This document shows positions 8,072 through 16,722 of a stretch of 36,574 nucleotides of DNA, one piece after another; position 1 is the stretch's first letter; each line of letters begins with the position of its first letter. The notes under the pieces are model-generated. The model worked only from the letters and a program-made list of their open reading frames with translations, had not been told where the DNA came from and ran no database searches. The position numbers and the translations under genes were made by a program. This DNA is from Caballeronia sordidicola (GTDB lineage Bacteria > Pseudomonadota > Gammaproteobacteria > Burkholderiales > Burkholderiaceae), in assembly GCF_002220365.1 (NCBI RefSeq), contig NZ_MTHB01000184.1, positions 1 through 36,574 on the forward strand. The letters run 5' to 3'.

Positions 8072-8794
8072 CTATGTCAGGCCTGGCGCCGGCTTTCGCG
8101 CGGGCGGTTCTTTCGACGCGTGCTTGAGCGCAGCGGGTACGCCGTTGAGGAATGCATCGATCTGGCGAGCTATATGGTCTTCGATGTTGTCGGTCACTGG
8201 CAGCCCATAGATCCACTTTCGCACGCCGAGGTAAAAGATGCTCGCGTGCAGGCTCCAGATCAGTTCCAGGTCGATCTCGCGCTGTTTTGCGCCCGTGGGC
8301 GCCGGCAGGTCGTAGGCCGAGCGTATTTCCGCCATGACCGGCAAGAACACCCGTTCACGCAGCCGCGCCAGATATTTAGAGTTGATGCCTTCGCGTGTCA
8401 GACCGGCGAAGATGAAGATGCGGATCCATTCGCGCCGTAAGATCACCGTGGAATACGCCGAGTAGAACTTGACCATGCGTTCCTGGATCGGAATGGCGCG
8501 GTCCTTGATCAGGCTTTCCCAGTGCATGTCCCATTGATAGACCTCTTCATACACGCGGTCGATCAAAGCCTCCTTGCTGGGGAAGTAGCGGTACAGAAGC
8601 GGCTGCGTCACACCGAGCTGACGTGCGAGTTCGCGGGTGCTGCCGGAAAATCCATGCGTGGCGAAGTGGTCGACGGCCTTCAGTACAATCTGCCGTTCCC
8701 GCACTTCGGGAGCGAGGCGGCGCGTCACGGTCTTCTCACTGTCGTCTACCTTACTCGCAGCGGCTGTATCGACCGTCAGTACTTTTCTCGGCAT
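8072..8794 (-). CDS. TetR-family transcriptional regulator
   Basis: 240 residues from ATG 8794. The DNA-binding domain spans residues ~25-75, with the helix-turn-helix 'STRELARQLGVTQPLLYRYFPSKEAL', one of the most conserved TetR signatures. The remaining ~160 residues form an all-helical ligand domain (for example 'REWIRIFIFAGLTREGIN') without a family I can name. A second in-frame ATG at 8830 would add 12 residues; neither start has a strong ribosome binding site. The stop is 182 bp upstream of the VOC-monooxygenase-symporter operon, in the same orientation, and an inverted repeat lies in that gap. It probably represses this operon and responds to its substrate or product; this is contextual inference. 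Confidence 0.9.
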   Translation of the reverse strand: MPRKVLTVDTAAASKVDDSEKTVTRRLAPEVRERQIVLKAVDHFATHGFSGSTRELARQLGVTQPLLYRYFPSKEALIDRVYEEVYQWDMHWESLIKDRAIPIQERMVKFYSAYSTVILRREWIRIFIFAGLTREGINSKYLARLRERVFLPVMAEIRSAYDLPAPTGAKQREIDLELIWSLHASIFYLGVRKWIYGLPVTDNIEDHIARQIDAFLNGVPAALKHASKEPPARKPAPGLT

Positions 8795-8918
8795 GGCTTG
8801 TCGTGTACCCAGTATGTTGGGACGCATCATACAAACATTAACCTGGTCTGGCTAGGCAAGGGTGCGCCTTCAACAGCTGGGTCGGGACGTTCAAAACAGG
8901 CGCTGGCAGACCTTTCGC

Positions 8919-9165
8919 GATGCACTAATCGTGAATTGCAAGGCGAGATCAGCGTGTTAAGTGGCGCGCCCTACGGTGACGGCTACGAACGCAAGAGCGA
9001 AGAGCAGGCAGCGGGTTAAGCGTGATCGACGCCGAGGCGCAGGTGGTCCGCCGGATCTGCGAGTTATACACGGTGACGGGGCTGAGCATCGGCGCCATAA
9101 CGCGCCAGTTGAACGAGTGAATGAGTTGACGGTACCCACCAAGAAGGTTGCAACTCGCTGGGAGC
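8919..9165 (+). pseudogene. Serine recombinase remnant (middle 'recombinase' domain), frameshifted
   Basis: One frame reads 'RELQGEISVLSGAPYG' then stops at about 9017-9019; the next frame reads 'VIDAEAQVVRRICELYTV', 'GLSIGAITRQLNE' and stops; a third reads 'VPTKKVATRWERST'. Together these reproduce the well-known block of large serine recombinases (VLSGAPYGYRY, I-AEA-VVR-I-ELY, LSIGAIARLLNE-GVPT, RWERSTVW). At least two frameshifts are needed. The N-terminal resolvase domain with the catalytic Ser and the zinc-ribbon part are both absent. The fragment abuts an IS630 remnant at about 9170. Confidence 0.78.
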
Positions 9166-9170
9166 GCTCC

Positions 9171-9606
9171 ACGCGAAAAATAGGCTGGATCATCCCGCCA
9201 CAAGCGAACGCAGAGTTTGTGGTCGCCATGGAAAACGTGCTCGATATCTACCACCACCGCTACGACGCAGCGCGCCCCGTGGTGTGTGTGGACGAAACGC
9301 CCCAGTAGTTGATAGCCAGACTCGCGAACCGATCAAGGTGGAACCGGGGCGTCTTGCGCGTGAGGACTAAGAGTACGAGCGCTGCGGCGTGTGCAATGTC
9401 TTCATAGCATCGGAACCGAGAGCCGGGCGGCGTTTTACCAAAGTCACCGAATCAAGCACTAAAGTACAATAGGCTCGCTTCGTACAGGACATTGCCAACG
9501 CCTATTCGGATGCACAACGAATCACCCTCGTGATGGACAACTTGAACACCCACACGGCCGCCGCCCTTTACGAAACCTTCCCGTCGTCTCAGGCCAAAGA
9601 TGACGA
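9171..9606 (+). pseudogene. IS630-family transposase remnant, multiple stops and a frameshift
   Basis: The DDE region of an IS630 transposase is recognisable in two frames. Frame one gives 'IGWIIPPQANAEFVVAMENV' and 'PVVCVDETPQ' with the first catalytic Asp, then TAG at 9306. After a frameshift the second frame gives 'TREPIKVEPGRLARED', a TAA, 'EYERCGVCNVFIASEPRAG', another stop, then 'ITLVMDNLNTHTAAALYE' with the second catalytic Asp, and fades after 'SSQAKD'. The third acidic residue and the end are lost. The N-terminal HTH part is also missing, replaced by the serine-recombinase remnant. Confidence 0.82.
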
Positions 9607-9632
9607 GACCTATCAACCAGTTGACCGCTTCA

Positions 9633-10064
9633 TCAACGGCAATTATCCTGCCGTGCAGGCATCAATTCAACCGAACTTGCCAAGATCACCGCCAGTGCAT
9701 TCAATGTTCGCACTTTTCCCTGTCGAGGCCGGTAGATACGATCCCCACGCTTGACCGGTTGCCCGCTAAGCGCGCACTGACCGGCTACGGTCGCGTTTCC
9801 CCGTATCCACATCTGTTCGCCGTAGTGGCAGCGGCCAGCGTTCCGCCAGAGAATCCAGGCAGTCTTCGGAGTGGGGCGTTCGAGGACGCGAACGAACGCT
9901 TGGGCAAGTTCATCGCTATCGACGAAACGACGTCGCGGCGTAGCGGACCGATGGCTGCTTGCGGCGGCCAGCAATGATTGAGCGATGCGCATCCAACGCG
10001 CATCGTCCGCTGTATTCCGTAACAAACTGGAGCATGTGGAATTCGCTGAGGGTTTCTCTAACAT
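9633..10064 (-). CDS. DUF3331-domain protein
   Basis: 143 residues. The C-terminal two-thirds carry the DUF3331 pattern known from Burkholderiaceae: 'TAWILWRNAGRCHYGEQMW' (residues ~67-85), 'GQCALSGQPVKRGDRIYRPR' (~94-113) and a final Ala/Leu helix 'LNALAVILASSVE'. The Cys and the 'RGD-IY-PR' turn suggest a small folded domain, but no function is established for the family. The ATG at 10064 has AGGAG 7 nt upstream. The N-terminal half is variable and basic. It is one of the few intact genes among transposon debris and reads opposite to the IS remnants on both sides; DUF3331 genes often sit in accessory regions. Confidence 0.75.
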   Translation of the reverse strand: MLEKPSANSTCSSLLRNTADDARWMRIAQSLLAAASSHRSATPRRRFVDSDELAQAFVRVLERPTPKTAWILWRNAGRCHYGEQMWIRGNATVAGQCALSGQPVKRGDRIYRPRQGKVRTLNALAVILASSVELMPARQDNCR

Positions 10065-10109
10065 TGAACACTCCTGTTATGTCAAGGGCTTGGTTATATG
10101 ATAGAGATC

Positions 10110-10911
10110 GCCAGCTAAAAATGCCTTGGTGGTCGGCTTAATTGTCCTGAATGCCATTGATCGTCCATTTCATAAGGCGCAATCAAATTTGAAGTGCAAC
10201 AGCCTACGTGCTATCCGGCAATTTAAAGGTATTGATCTGGGGCATGAGGAGGCACCGGATGCGACCACGCTGCTGAAGTCTCGCCGGATGCTGGAAGCGC
10301 ACAAGCTGACTGCGGTGCTACTGGAGGAAATCAACGCGCACCTGTGCGAGCGCGGGCTGATGATGCGCGAGGCAACGATGGTGGATGCCACCTTGATCGA
10401 CGCGCCGACCTCGACAAAAGAATCGGGACAAGGCGTGCGACCCTGAGATGCGTCAAACGAAGCGTAGTCAGTGGTACCGCGGGATGAAGGCCTACTTGGG
10501 CGTTGACGCTGAGTCGGGCCCGGTGCACAGCACGCACTACACGGCGGCCAACGAGTCTGATGTGGCACACACTCACGAGGTGCTGCATGGTCAAGAGGAT
10601 CAATTGTTTCTCGATGCGGGTTACACGGGGTGCACGAGCACGAAGAGAAAGTGAAGGCGCAAGCCGACGGTGCCATCAAGACAAAGGTGCAGTGGTCGGT
10701 GGCAATGAAGCGTGCCAAGCTCAAGGGCATGGCCGAAGGGCCGCTGAAGCAGTTGACGCAGGCCTTGGAAAAGGTCAAAGCGCAAATTCGGGCGCGGGTT
10801 GAACATCCGTTTCATGTGGTGAAGAAGCTGTTCAACCACAAGAAGGCTCGCTATCGGGGTCTGGCTAAAAACGGTGCGCAGTACGATACCTTGTTTGCGC
10901 TGGGCAACTAG
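10110..10911 (+). pseudogene. IS5-family transposase, internally deleted and twice frameshifted
   Basis: Three consecutive frames together reproduce an IS5-type DDE transposase. The first reads 'FKGIDLGHEEAPDATTLLKS', 'REATMVDATLIDAPTSTKES' (first catalytic Asp), then an extra G near 10430 shifts the frame. The second reads 'MRQTKRSQWYRGMKAYLGVD', 'LFLDAGYTG' (second Asp). The third, after ~10628, reads 'VKAQIRARVEHPFHVVKKLF' (catalytic Glu region) and stops at 10909-10911. Upstream of ~10200 the normal N-terminal ~70 residues are missing or garbled. The remnant is followed at once by the tail of another reading frame, suggesting it once inserted into a gene. Confidence 0.85.
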
Positions 10912-10913
10912 GT

Positions 10914-11102
10914 GATTACAAAAAAAGCGTTGGTGCAATCAATGGAGAACTCCGGCTGCGAGGCGGCATAGAGCGCCAAAACGGTGGCGAAAGCCCCGCA
11001 AACGTGAAAATTATCAGTGGCGGGCAAATCTGGTATCTCTATGCAACAGGGGGCTTAATGCCAGAGAACTGGTCTATTCAATATCGTGTTGTCGATACTT
11101 AA
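10914..11102 (+). pseudogene. Orphan C-terminal coding fragment of unknown protein
   Basis: A stop-free frame enters from the IS5 remnant and continues for ~62 codons to TAA at 11100-11102. The composition is protein-like (for example 'SPANVKIISGGQIWYLYATG' and 'MPENWSIQYRVVDT'). There is no start codon with a ribosome binding site, so I read it as the tail of a gene interrupted by the IS5 element. I do not recognise the family. A 62-codon open frame can arise by chance at this GC content, so this call is weak. Confidence 0.35.
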
Positions 11103-11116
11103 CATGATCGCGTAGA

Positions 11117-11587
11117 TCACGCCATCCCCCGCCGATTCCAGCGATCACGAAGCCTTTGGGCGAAGCCAAGACCATGTGAATGGTCAGCGCAGAAGACGGT
11201 TGGATAGCGCGTAACCAACGCCTTGAAATCAGGAACGACGCCAATCAACACCCGCTGCAATGCATCGTCCGCTAATCCCACTCCCCAAAGAGTCCGCTGC
11301 ACCACGGTCACCCCGCCTTGCAGGGCAATTAGCTCAATCACGGTCCTGAGGGGACTTGCTTGCACCATAGTTGGGCCATAGCACCGCGCAATGATAAAGA
11401 GCACTTGCGCTTCTGCTGCCTTCTTCATCGAGGAGATAGGGGGGCGGGCAAAGAGTCTATGAAAAAACGGCTGAATGGTAGGCGACCAGACGCTCAGGGT
11501 CCGTCGGCGCGCGGCAACGGCTTCAACCAGTCTTAGGTTGGCCGAGGCGACATCCGCTGCACTGAATGACTGAGTAGACTGATGCAT
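11117..11587 (-). CDS. Hypothetical protein, no recognised domain
   Basis: 156 residues from the ATG at 11587, which has a purine-rich GGGGGGAAGA just upstream. I recognise no family. The sequence is predicted largely helical and soluble, with an N-terminal Ser/Ala-rich segment, a moderately hydrophobic centre ('AQVLFIIARCYGPTMVQ', 'LRTVIELIALQGGVTVVQR') and a basic C-terminus ending 'QRLRDRWNRRGMA'. No signal peptide or transmembrane helix is convincing. The gene reads opposite to the preceding IS5 remnant. Its AT-richer upstream region carries two 12-bp direct repeats that may be its control sites. It may be cargo of a former mobile element. Confidence 0.6.
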   Translation of the reverse strand: MHQSTQSFSAADVASANLRLVEAVAARRRTLSVWSPTIQPFFHRLFARPPISSMKKAAEAQVLFIIARCYGPTMVQASPLRTVIELIALQGGVTVVQRTLWGVGLADDALQRVLIGVVPDFKALVTRYPTVFCADHSHGLGFAQRLRDRWNRRGMA

Positions 11588-11947
11588 TCTTCCCCCCCTG
11601 TTGGAGCGTATCTAAAATGCTGGTATTTTGGCATTCGAACCACACCGCATATATTAATACGGTAAGCTAATGAATGACGAGTTAAACGTTAATACAGTAA
11701 CTAGTGTAGGGTATTTTCTCTTATGTGAGAGTCATTTTCCATGCCTCCTTGTCTGCGGTTCGATGGCGCGAAACGTCGCCGTCAAGCGACATTCTGAAAG
11801 TGGGCCAGTATCTCCTGGCCGCGTTGCGAACAGCGCTCAGCCAGCCCGAGCATCAACCCATCAACCGGCTGATGCTCGGCGCCGCGGAGGTACGCATTCG
11901 AAATGCATGCCGGACATGTGTCGCCGAATTAAGCCGCTGCCACGTAG
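11588..11947. other. Intergenic stretch with AT-rich promoter-like part and direct repeats
   Basis: The first ~130 bp are clearly more AT-rich than the surroundings and hold two near-identical 12-bp repeats. From about 11750 base composition returns to GC-rich. Overlapping short plus-strand frames exist (for example from 11725), but none has a known domain or ribosome binding site; the segment may contain unrecognisable 5' parts of the NodT remnant that follows. Confidence 0.4.
11654..11700. repeat. Pair of 12-bp direct repeats (TTAATACGGTAA / TTAATACAGTAA)
   Basis: The copies at 11654-11665 and 11689-11700 differ by one base and are 35 bp apart start to start. They lie 67-113 bp upstream of the minus-strand gene starting at 11587, in an AT-rich island. 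Direct repeats at this distance resemble activator or repressor binding sites; no regulator is identified. Confidence 0.6.
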
Positions 11948-12367
11948 CGACGGAAGGTTCTGGGCGCGTTGCGGGATGTCAAGACTTCACTCGTTTCTTA
12001 CGCGCAGTCCAGGGAGTACAAGGAGAGGCTTCCTGCTGATCGGGACGCCATGAATATCGAGATGCAGCTCTTTCGGCTGTGTCTCGATGAGTTCCTCCCT
12101 GTGGTTGACGCTAAACACTCTCTGTGTGCAACTGATGATGAATTGGCGCAAAGCAACCATGACATAGCACTTTCGCTCATTGCTTTCTACAATGCGCAGC
12201 TCGCGGCTGGCTGGCCGGAGATACGCCTTATATATCCAAGGCGCACGGTGTTCATATTGGGGCCAGCCTCCACTACGTCCATCGCCCAGGTCGACGTCGT
12301 CGTCGCCTCAAGTAACAGAAGCGATGTTTCCAAAGAGCTTCGAGCGCTGTTAATGCAAGACGGCTAA
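11948..12367 (+). pseudogene. C-terminal remnant of a NodT-family efflux outer-membrane factor
   Basis: The frame opens right after a stop at 11945-11947 and reads 'VLGALRDVKTSLVSYAQSRE', then 'LFRLCLDEFLPVVDAKHSL', 'ATDDELAQSNHDIALSLIAF', 'YNAQLAAGWPE'. This matches, block by block, the end of RND-efflux outer-membrane lipoproteins (AL-DVE-AL-AY, G--DFLDVLDAQRSLY, DDALAQSDRAVA-DLVALYKALGGGWP). About 130 of ~480 residues remain; lipobox and first beta/alpha repeat are gone. The frame then continues ~45 codons past the normal family end. A TTG at 11969 or ATG at 12049 could start translation but neither has a good ribosome binding site. No MFP or RND pump gene is adjacent. Confidence 0.7.
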
Positions 12368-12631
12368 CCTCAACCACTGAGGCAAGTGGGCGGAGGAGTT
12401 AGCCACCCCAATCATCGACGAGATTTTTAGGAGTTGATTACGCCGCTCCGGTACGCCCCTACTGCGTTCACTGCGCCGCCGCATTTGACGAGCGCTGCCG
12501 TGAAAATCAACTCGCACCGTGAGACAGCATGCATGTCCCGTGCCACCACAGCGACACCGCTCACATCCATCTTCCAGGTCTTGCAGCGACACGAGTTGCA
12601 CCCGACACCTTGGATCGTGCGCTGCGAGACT

Positions 12632-13072
12632 TTAGCGATGTAAGAATTCTGCTCTCGGCGTAGGCGTCCCTGCAACATGCGCATACTGGAACGTGGGCAT
12701 CGCTTTGATCGCGTCTCGCGTGGCACCGGCAAGTGTCAGCTTGCCTTTCACGAAGTCGAGTTGGTCAATCGGAATTGCAACGTCATGCTGTGCAACGCCG
12801 GCAAACTGGTGCGCAGCGACGATGGCAAACGAAGCTGATCTATCGGGCGCAATAATGATGTCATGTACTACACCAATCTGTTCGCCGTCGTCGTTGACTA
12901 CCGGTTTGCCAAGAAACCCCTTCTTTACACTCCAGCCCCGTACAATAAGCTCGGTCTCACTCACACTGATACCTAACGGCTGTGAGCCGGCAACCTGAGC
13001 GCTCGCCCGAATGCAGGCGACACCTAGTGTGGACGTCAATAGGAGGGTCATCACAAGTTTTGATTTCGTCAT
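12632..13072 (-). CDS. Exported PRC-barrel domain protein
   Basis: 146 residues. Residues 1-25 are a Sec signal peptide (MTKSKLVMTLLLTSTLGVAC..., cleavage near 'IRASAQ|V'). The mature part contains one PRC-barrel: 'GWSVKKGFLGKPVVNDDGEQ' (~45-64), 'IGVVHDIIIAPDRSASFAIV' and 'HDVAIPIDQLDFVKGKLTLA', the pattern shared with exported PRC-barrel proteins and photosystem H-subunit barrels. ATG 13072 is chosen because the signal peptide begins there and GGAAGA precedes it; longer in-frame starts would bury the signal. Periplasmic PRC-barrel proteins in Burkholderiaceae are common and poorly characterised, often stress-linked. It lies alone between degraded sequences with ~200 bp of non-coding DNA on each side. 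Confidence 0.85.
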   Translation of the reverse strand: MTKSKLVMTLLLTSTLGVACIRASAQVAGSQPLGISVSETELIVRGWSVKKGFLGKPVVNDDGEQIGVVHDIIIAPDRSASFAIVAAHQFAGVAQHDVAIPIDQLDFVKGKLTLAGATRDAIKAMPTFQYAHVAGTPTPRAEFLHR

Positions 13073-14344
13073 CTTCGTTCTTCCGGGTTGGTAAAAAATA
13101 GAAGCCTCAAGATCATAAATTTGAGCCGATCCCGTTTGGGATCCCGTCGCGCATCCCGCCCGCGACAAGCAGCGCAGCCGTAGGCACGCAGTTCGTCCCT
13201 AGGACCTGCGCCGCAGCAGACGGGTTTTCGCCGCGTCCTTCAAACCTGACCGATCGTGTCACTTAGATGCTGGCCGTTGGTCGAGCTGCCAGATGATTTG
13301 CTTGAGCACATCGGAGCGCCTTGACCGATGGCCGTGAACGGTTCGTCAGACAAACAACGCAAGCTCCAGAAAGTTGCTCACCCTCGTACATGGACGAGGG
13401 CGGGCCCTCACCCAGCCGGATTAAATTAACGCTGTCCCTTGATTAATAGAAAGAAATTAAGTTAGTTATCCTTGATTAACCTCGTTTCGAGAACGGAAAA
13501 CATGCGATTTTCGTGGATGTTCTCTCGGGGACATCGGATGATCGGCAGCTTGTCAGCCTCCGATCGTCACACAACGGGGCCGCTCGGATGCTCGAAACTA
13601 GACGTTGGAACCTCGGCACTCGTAGTATCGATCATCAAGACAACGAGCACTGAGGCCCCCGAAACGGCGCCTTAGCACGCGTTTGCCATTCGGCCGGTAG
13701 CGGGAACATCAAAAGCTTTCAAAATCACCGCGCTCATCGTACAGGCAGGATTGGAGTATCGCTGTTCAAGGCAGTAATTTTTGCCGCTCAAAACTTCCTG
13801 AATTCTCTTCACTGTCACCCCCCTGAAAGGAATCGACAACGCTTGCAAGCCAAAGGAGTACGGCACCGAGATCGGCGAGCTACCAACCTTTACGGTCAGC
13901 CCGACCGCACCACTGAACCCCACGCAGGTGGACGTCGGAACAGCCGACGCGCTGCGCTGGTTAGAACATAGACGAGCCCTGCGCTGCGTGCGGCCAGCAG
14001 GCGCACTCAAACGTGCAAACGAGTTGTCGTCGCGCAAGCTTTCAACCGGGACAGCAAGCGCGTTGTGCCAATCACAGAAATCTTCGACAAGAGATGCATC
14101 AAAAAAACTGAGACCAAGTCTATCGATGGTGTTTCTCGGAGTCCTTGTTGAAGTCCTTAATCTTTCTTAAAAAATAACGGCGTGATAGGCCGCGGTGCGG
14201 AACGGCGCGACAGCCGCCTCAGAATATTTAACACTCTCTGCAGGACTTGGCGAGGTTCATACATGGGTAACACGCGCGGCGCCGGATAAGGTGACGATGG
14301 TCGATAGTGGCGACCCATTTTTCTCAGTCGTGTATGGTGCTTAC
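13073..14344. other. 1.3-kb stretch without a confident gene
   Basis: Contents: a 7-bp hairpin CCCTCGT-N6-ACGAGGG at 13381-13400; a 33-bp-spaced direct repeat (listed separately) in an AT-rich patch; a short plus-strand frame 13472-13675 with no recognised domain. Convergent to it is a minus-strand frame 13672-14037 whose centre ('CVGFSGAVGLTVKVGSSPIS', several Cys) could be a secreted-protein remnant but whose only start is a TTG without a ribosome binding site. The two short frames overlap at their stops. I do not call either as a gene. Confidence 0.4.
13437..13479. repeat. 10-bp direct repeat CCTTGATTAA with 33-bp period
   Basis: Copies at 13437-13446 and 13470-13479 are identical. The 33-bp period is about three helical turns, and the surrounding 60 bp are AT-rich. 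A third partial match (GATTAAATTAAC) lies at 13419. It stands ahead of the unassigned plus-strand frame at 13472; a binding site for a dimer or the trace of an element end are both possible. Confidence 0.5.
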
Positions 14345-15743
14345 ATGAATCGATCTGATAGCGCGGCAGCGAAGCTGCCTGAACCTGAGCGGTCAGGACT
14401 TGGCGGTTCGGGCGTTGGCGGGATCCCGGACGATCAGCGCACTGGCCGCTCAACACGGCGTGAGCCGCAAGTTCGACTATGCGCAAACGGACAGGGCCCG
14501 CGCCGCGCTGGAAGACGCGTTCGCATCTGCGGTGCCGGAGGATGAAGTGCTGTCGAGTTGCCGGTCAGCAAGCGGTGGCTGCGCCAGGTGACACTCGCGC
14601 TGATGCTGATCTGCCGCAGCTCGTGTCGCGGCGAGGCGAAGATCATGCGCGACCTGCTGGGCGTGTCCACGAGTGTGGGCCAGGTGCACGACGTGCAGCA
14701 ATGGGCCGCGCGGCAAGCGGGCGCGCTCAACCGAGCGCAGGACCTGCTGGCATTCGGATGGGCTTGCACGACAAGATCTTCCAGGGCTCGCGAACGGTGC
14801 TGGCCGGCGTCGATGCCGGGTCGACCTACTTTTATTTGCTGGCGGCCGAGGCCCGTCGCGACGGCGACACCTTGGGGGTGCACCTGCTCGACGCGGCGCG
14901 ACAGGGACTGGGACCCGAGTACACGATTACCGACGCCGGCCAGGGCCTGCGCGCGGGGCAGAAGGCCGCCTGGGGTGACACGCCGTGCCATGGCGATGTG
15001 TTTCACATTCAGCAACAGTGCGAGACGCTCGCCAACACGCTGGGCAGCCTCGCCCGCGGCGCTCCGTAGCGGCGCGAGAAGCTGAAAGTCAAGATCAACA
15101 AGGCACTCGCGCGGGGGCGCGCCGGAGGCCTCGCGGCCGAACTGGGGCGGGCCAAGTGAAGCGCAGGCGCATCACTTGGCCCGCGACATCCGCCCGCTGA
15201 CTGAATGGCTCCGTCATGACATCCTGTCGCTGGCAGGGCCGCCACTCGCCACGCACGAGGCGCTGTTCGATTTCATCGTCGAGCAACTGCGTGAGCGCAT
15301 ACCGCTGGATGCACGCCGCATCCGCCGGGTGCGCATTGCGCTGCAGAACCAGCGCGATGACCTGCTGGCGTTCGCCGGCGTGCTCGTTGCGAAACTCGCC
15401 ACCATCGCTCAGGCCGCGAACGTACCCGGCGATCTCGTGCTCGCCGCGTGCTTTCTGCACTGCAATCTCACCGCCTCGCCGGCGCACTGACACGGATGGG
15501 GCCGCCTGCGATCCCAACTGGGGCCAGTTCCACTCCGTCTTCACCGCTGTGGCGCAGGTCATGGACCACATGCCGCGCAGCGGTTCGCTGGTGGAAAACC
15601 TTAACTCGCGGCTGCGCAACTACTTCACGATGCGGCGCCATCTGGATACCCATTATCTCGACCAGCTGTGCTTCTTCCTGAACCAACGACGCTTCATGCG
15701 CAGCCGCGGGGTCGAGCGTCAAGATAAGAGCCGTGTGAGTTGA
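14345..15743 (+). pseudogene. Transposase of a Burkholderiales/rhizobial type, broken by several frameshifts and stops
   Basis: Pieces in different frames line up in order as one ~450-residue transposase: an HTH part 'SRTISALAAQHGVSRKFDYA'; 'RWLRQVTLALMLICRSSCRG' and 'MRDLLGVSTSVGQVHDVQQW'; 'GLHDKIFQGSRTVLAGVDAG', 'AWGDTPCHGDVFHIQQQCET'; 'LAGPPLATHEALFDFIVEQL', 'RIALQNQRDDLLAFAGVL'; and the end 'GSLVENLNSRLRNYFTMRRH', 'FFLNQRRFMRSRGVER', stop 15741-15743. Frameshifts are needed near 14380, 14560, 14760 and 15490, with in-frame stops near 15067 and 15157. I know this transposase type from related genomes but do not assign an IS family. Putative Asp ligands in 'AGVDAGS' and 'CHGDVFH' remain. 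Confidence 0.75.
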
Positions 15744-15946
15744 TGACGGGGAGGGACCACCCGCACTGGCTCATGATGTTGGAAGTCGGAGCGCTTCAAC
15801 CGCAGCAGGGCTGAGCCCCGGAGGTCAATACCCAATACCTCCAATTAAATCGGATTGCTATCATTCCGCCGCTCTACGGGCGATCCGGATCAGCTCGTCC
15901 GCGTTACCCAGAATCGGCGATTTTCGAACCACGCCGCAAACGTGAG

Positions 15947-16459
15947 TTATGAGTGCGCGGGGTCTTCGGTGTCAAGGTCGCAACGATAGCGGCGGACAGG
16001 GCCAGCGGAGCCGGCTTCACTCGGGTTGCGATTCGACTTCCACACGCTACTACTGGGCTCGTAGCCTTTATACCCGTAACCGGATTCTCGCCATTGATCA
16101 AGCACCTCGTCTATATCAGTTGCCCCGGCACTCAACATAGCCGTACTAACTCGATAAGCGTCGGATTCATCAGGCAAGACGACACAAAGCAGCGTTCCGC
16201 CCCGACGGATACCTTCATTGAAATGTTCGACCTCGTTTGGCCTTTCTTCTCGACCGAACACGCGTGAGAAAAAGCGTTCCAGTCGGTCCGTTTCAAGCGA
16301 TCCGGCAAGCTTATCCTGTGTCTTGCGATCAGAGCGATGTCCGGTGGGACCTGTGTGGATCTCAATACCTGCTGGTTTGACGCCTATTGCGAGAAGGGCC
16401 GACTTTGCGTCGACAGCTAGCGAAAGGGTATCGAAGAGGCTAACAAGGATTTGTGACAT
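15947..16459 (-). CDS. YsnF/general-stress-protein N-terminal-type domain protein
   Basis: 170 residues from ATG 16459 with GCGGAG just upstream. The N-terminal ~125 residues follow the pattern seen in Burkholderiaceae stress proteins: 'LVSLFDTLSLAVDAKSALLA' (2-21), 'RFFSRVFGREERPNEVEHFN' (~61-80), 'IRRGGTLLCVVLPDE', 'AMLSAGATDIDEVLDQWRES' (~109-128). In relatives this block is followed by a DUF2382/YsnF domain; here the protein stops after a short polar tail, so it is either a stand-alone variant or was shortened. Membership is from pattern memory; a binding or stress role is not proven. It lies between a dead transposase and a NodT remnant, and its reading frame is intact. Confidence 0.65.
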   Translation of the reverse strand: MSQILVSLFDTLSLAVDAKSALLAIGVKPAGIEIHTGPTGHRSDRKTQDKLAGSLETDRLERFFSRVFGREERPNEVEHFNEGIRRGGTLLCVVLPDESDAYRVSTAMLSAGATDIDEVLDQWRESGYGYKGYEPSSSVWKSNRNPSEAGSAGPVRRYRCDLDTEDPAHS

Positions 16460-16593
16460 GCGGGCTCCGCTTGCTTAGCATGTGCGAGTTCGCCGCGAAG
16501 GCGACTATTTTTCGGAAAACCTGCATCACGTGGGGCTCTATAGGAGCCTTAAAAGCAGATTACTCCCCACGCTACTCTTGAGCAACCGGAGTT

Positions 16594-16722
16594 TCACGGC
16601 GCGCCATCAGCTGGCCATCCGCCACCCAGCGCCTAGTGTAGAGCGACGAGCGCAAGTGCGGTGCCGCGGTCGCCTTGCGCGAGCTTGTCATCGCCAGCGT
16701 ATAGATAGCGTTCGTCGTCAGC
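16594..16722 (-). pseudogene. Second NodT-type efflux outer-membrane factor remnant (C-terminal end, amber stop)
   Basis: On the minus strand 43 codons read 'DDERYLYAGDDKLAQGDRGT', 'ALALVALH', an in-frame TAG (16635-16633), then 'ALGGGWPADGAP' and TGA. This is the extreme C-terminus of NodT-type outer-membrane factors (DAERYLYAADDKLAQSDRGTALALVALYKALGGGW), the stop replacing Lys of 'YKALGGGW'. Upstream the match fades. It is on the opposite strand to, and 4.2 kb from, the remnant at 11948-12367, and closer to the family consensus, so the two come from different genes. Confidence 0.65.

Noticed and set aside
13672..14037. Minus-strand frame with a possible secreted-protein core
   Set aside because: Only a TTG start without a ribosome binding site and no signal peptide; kept as a note, not a gene.
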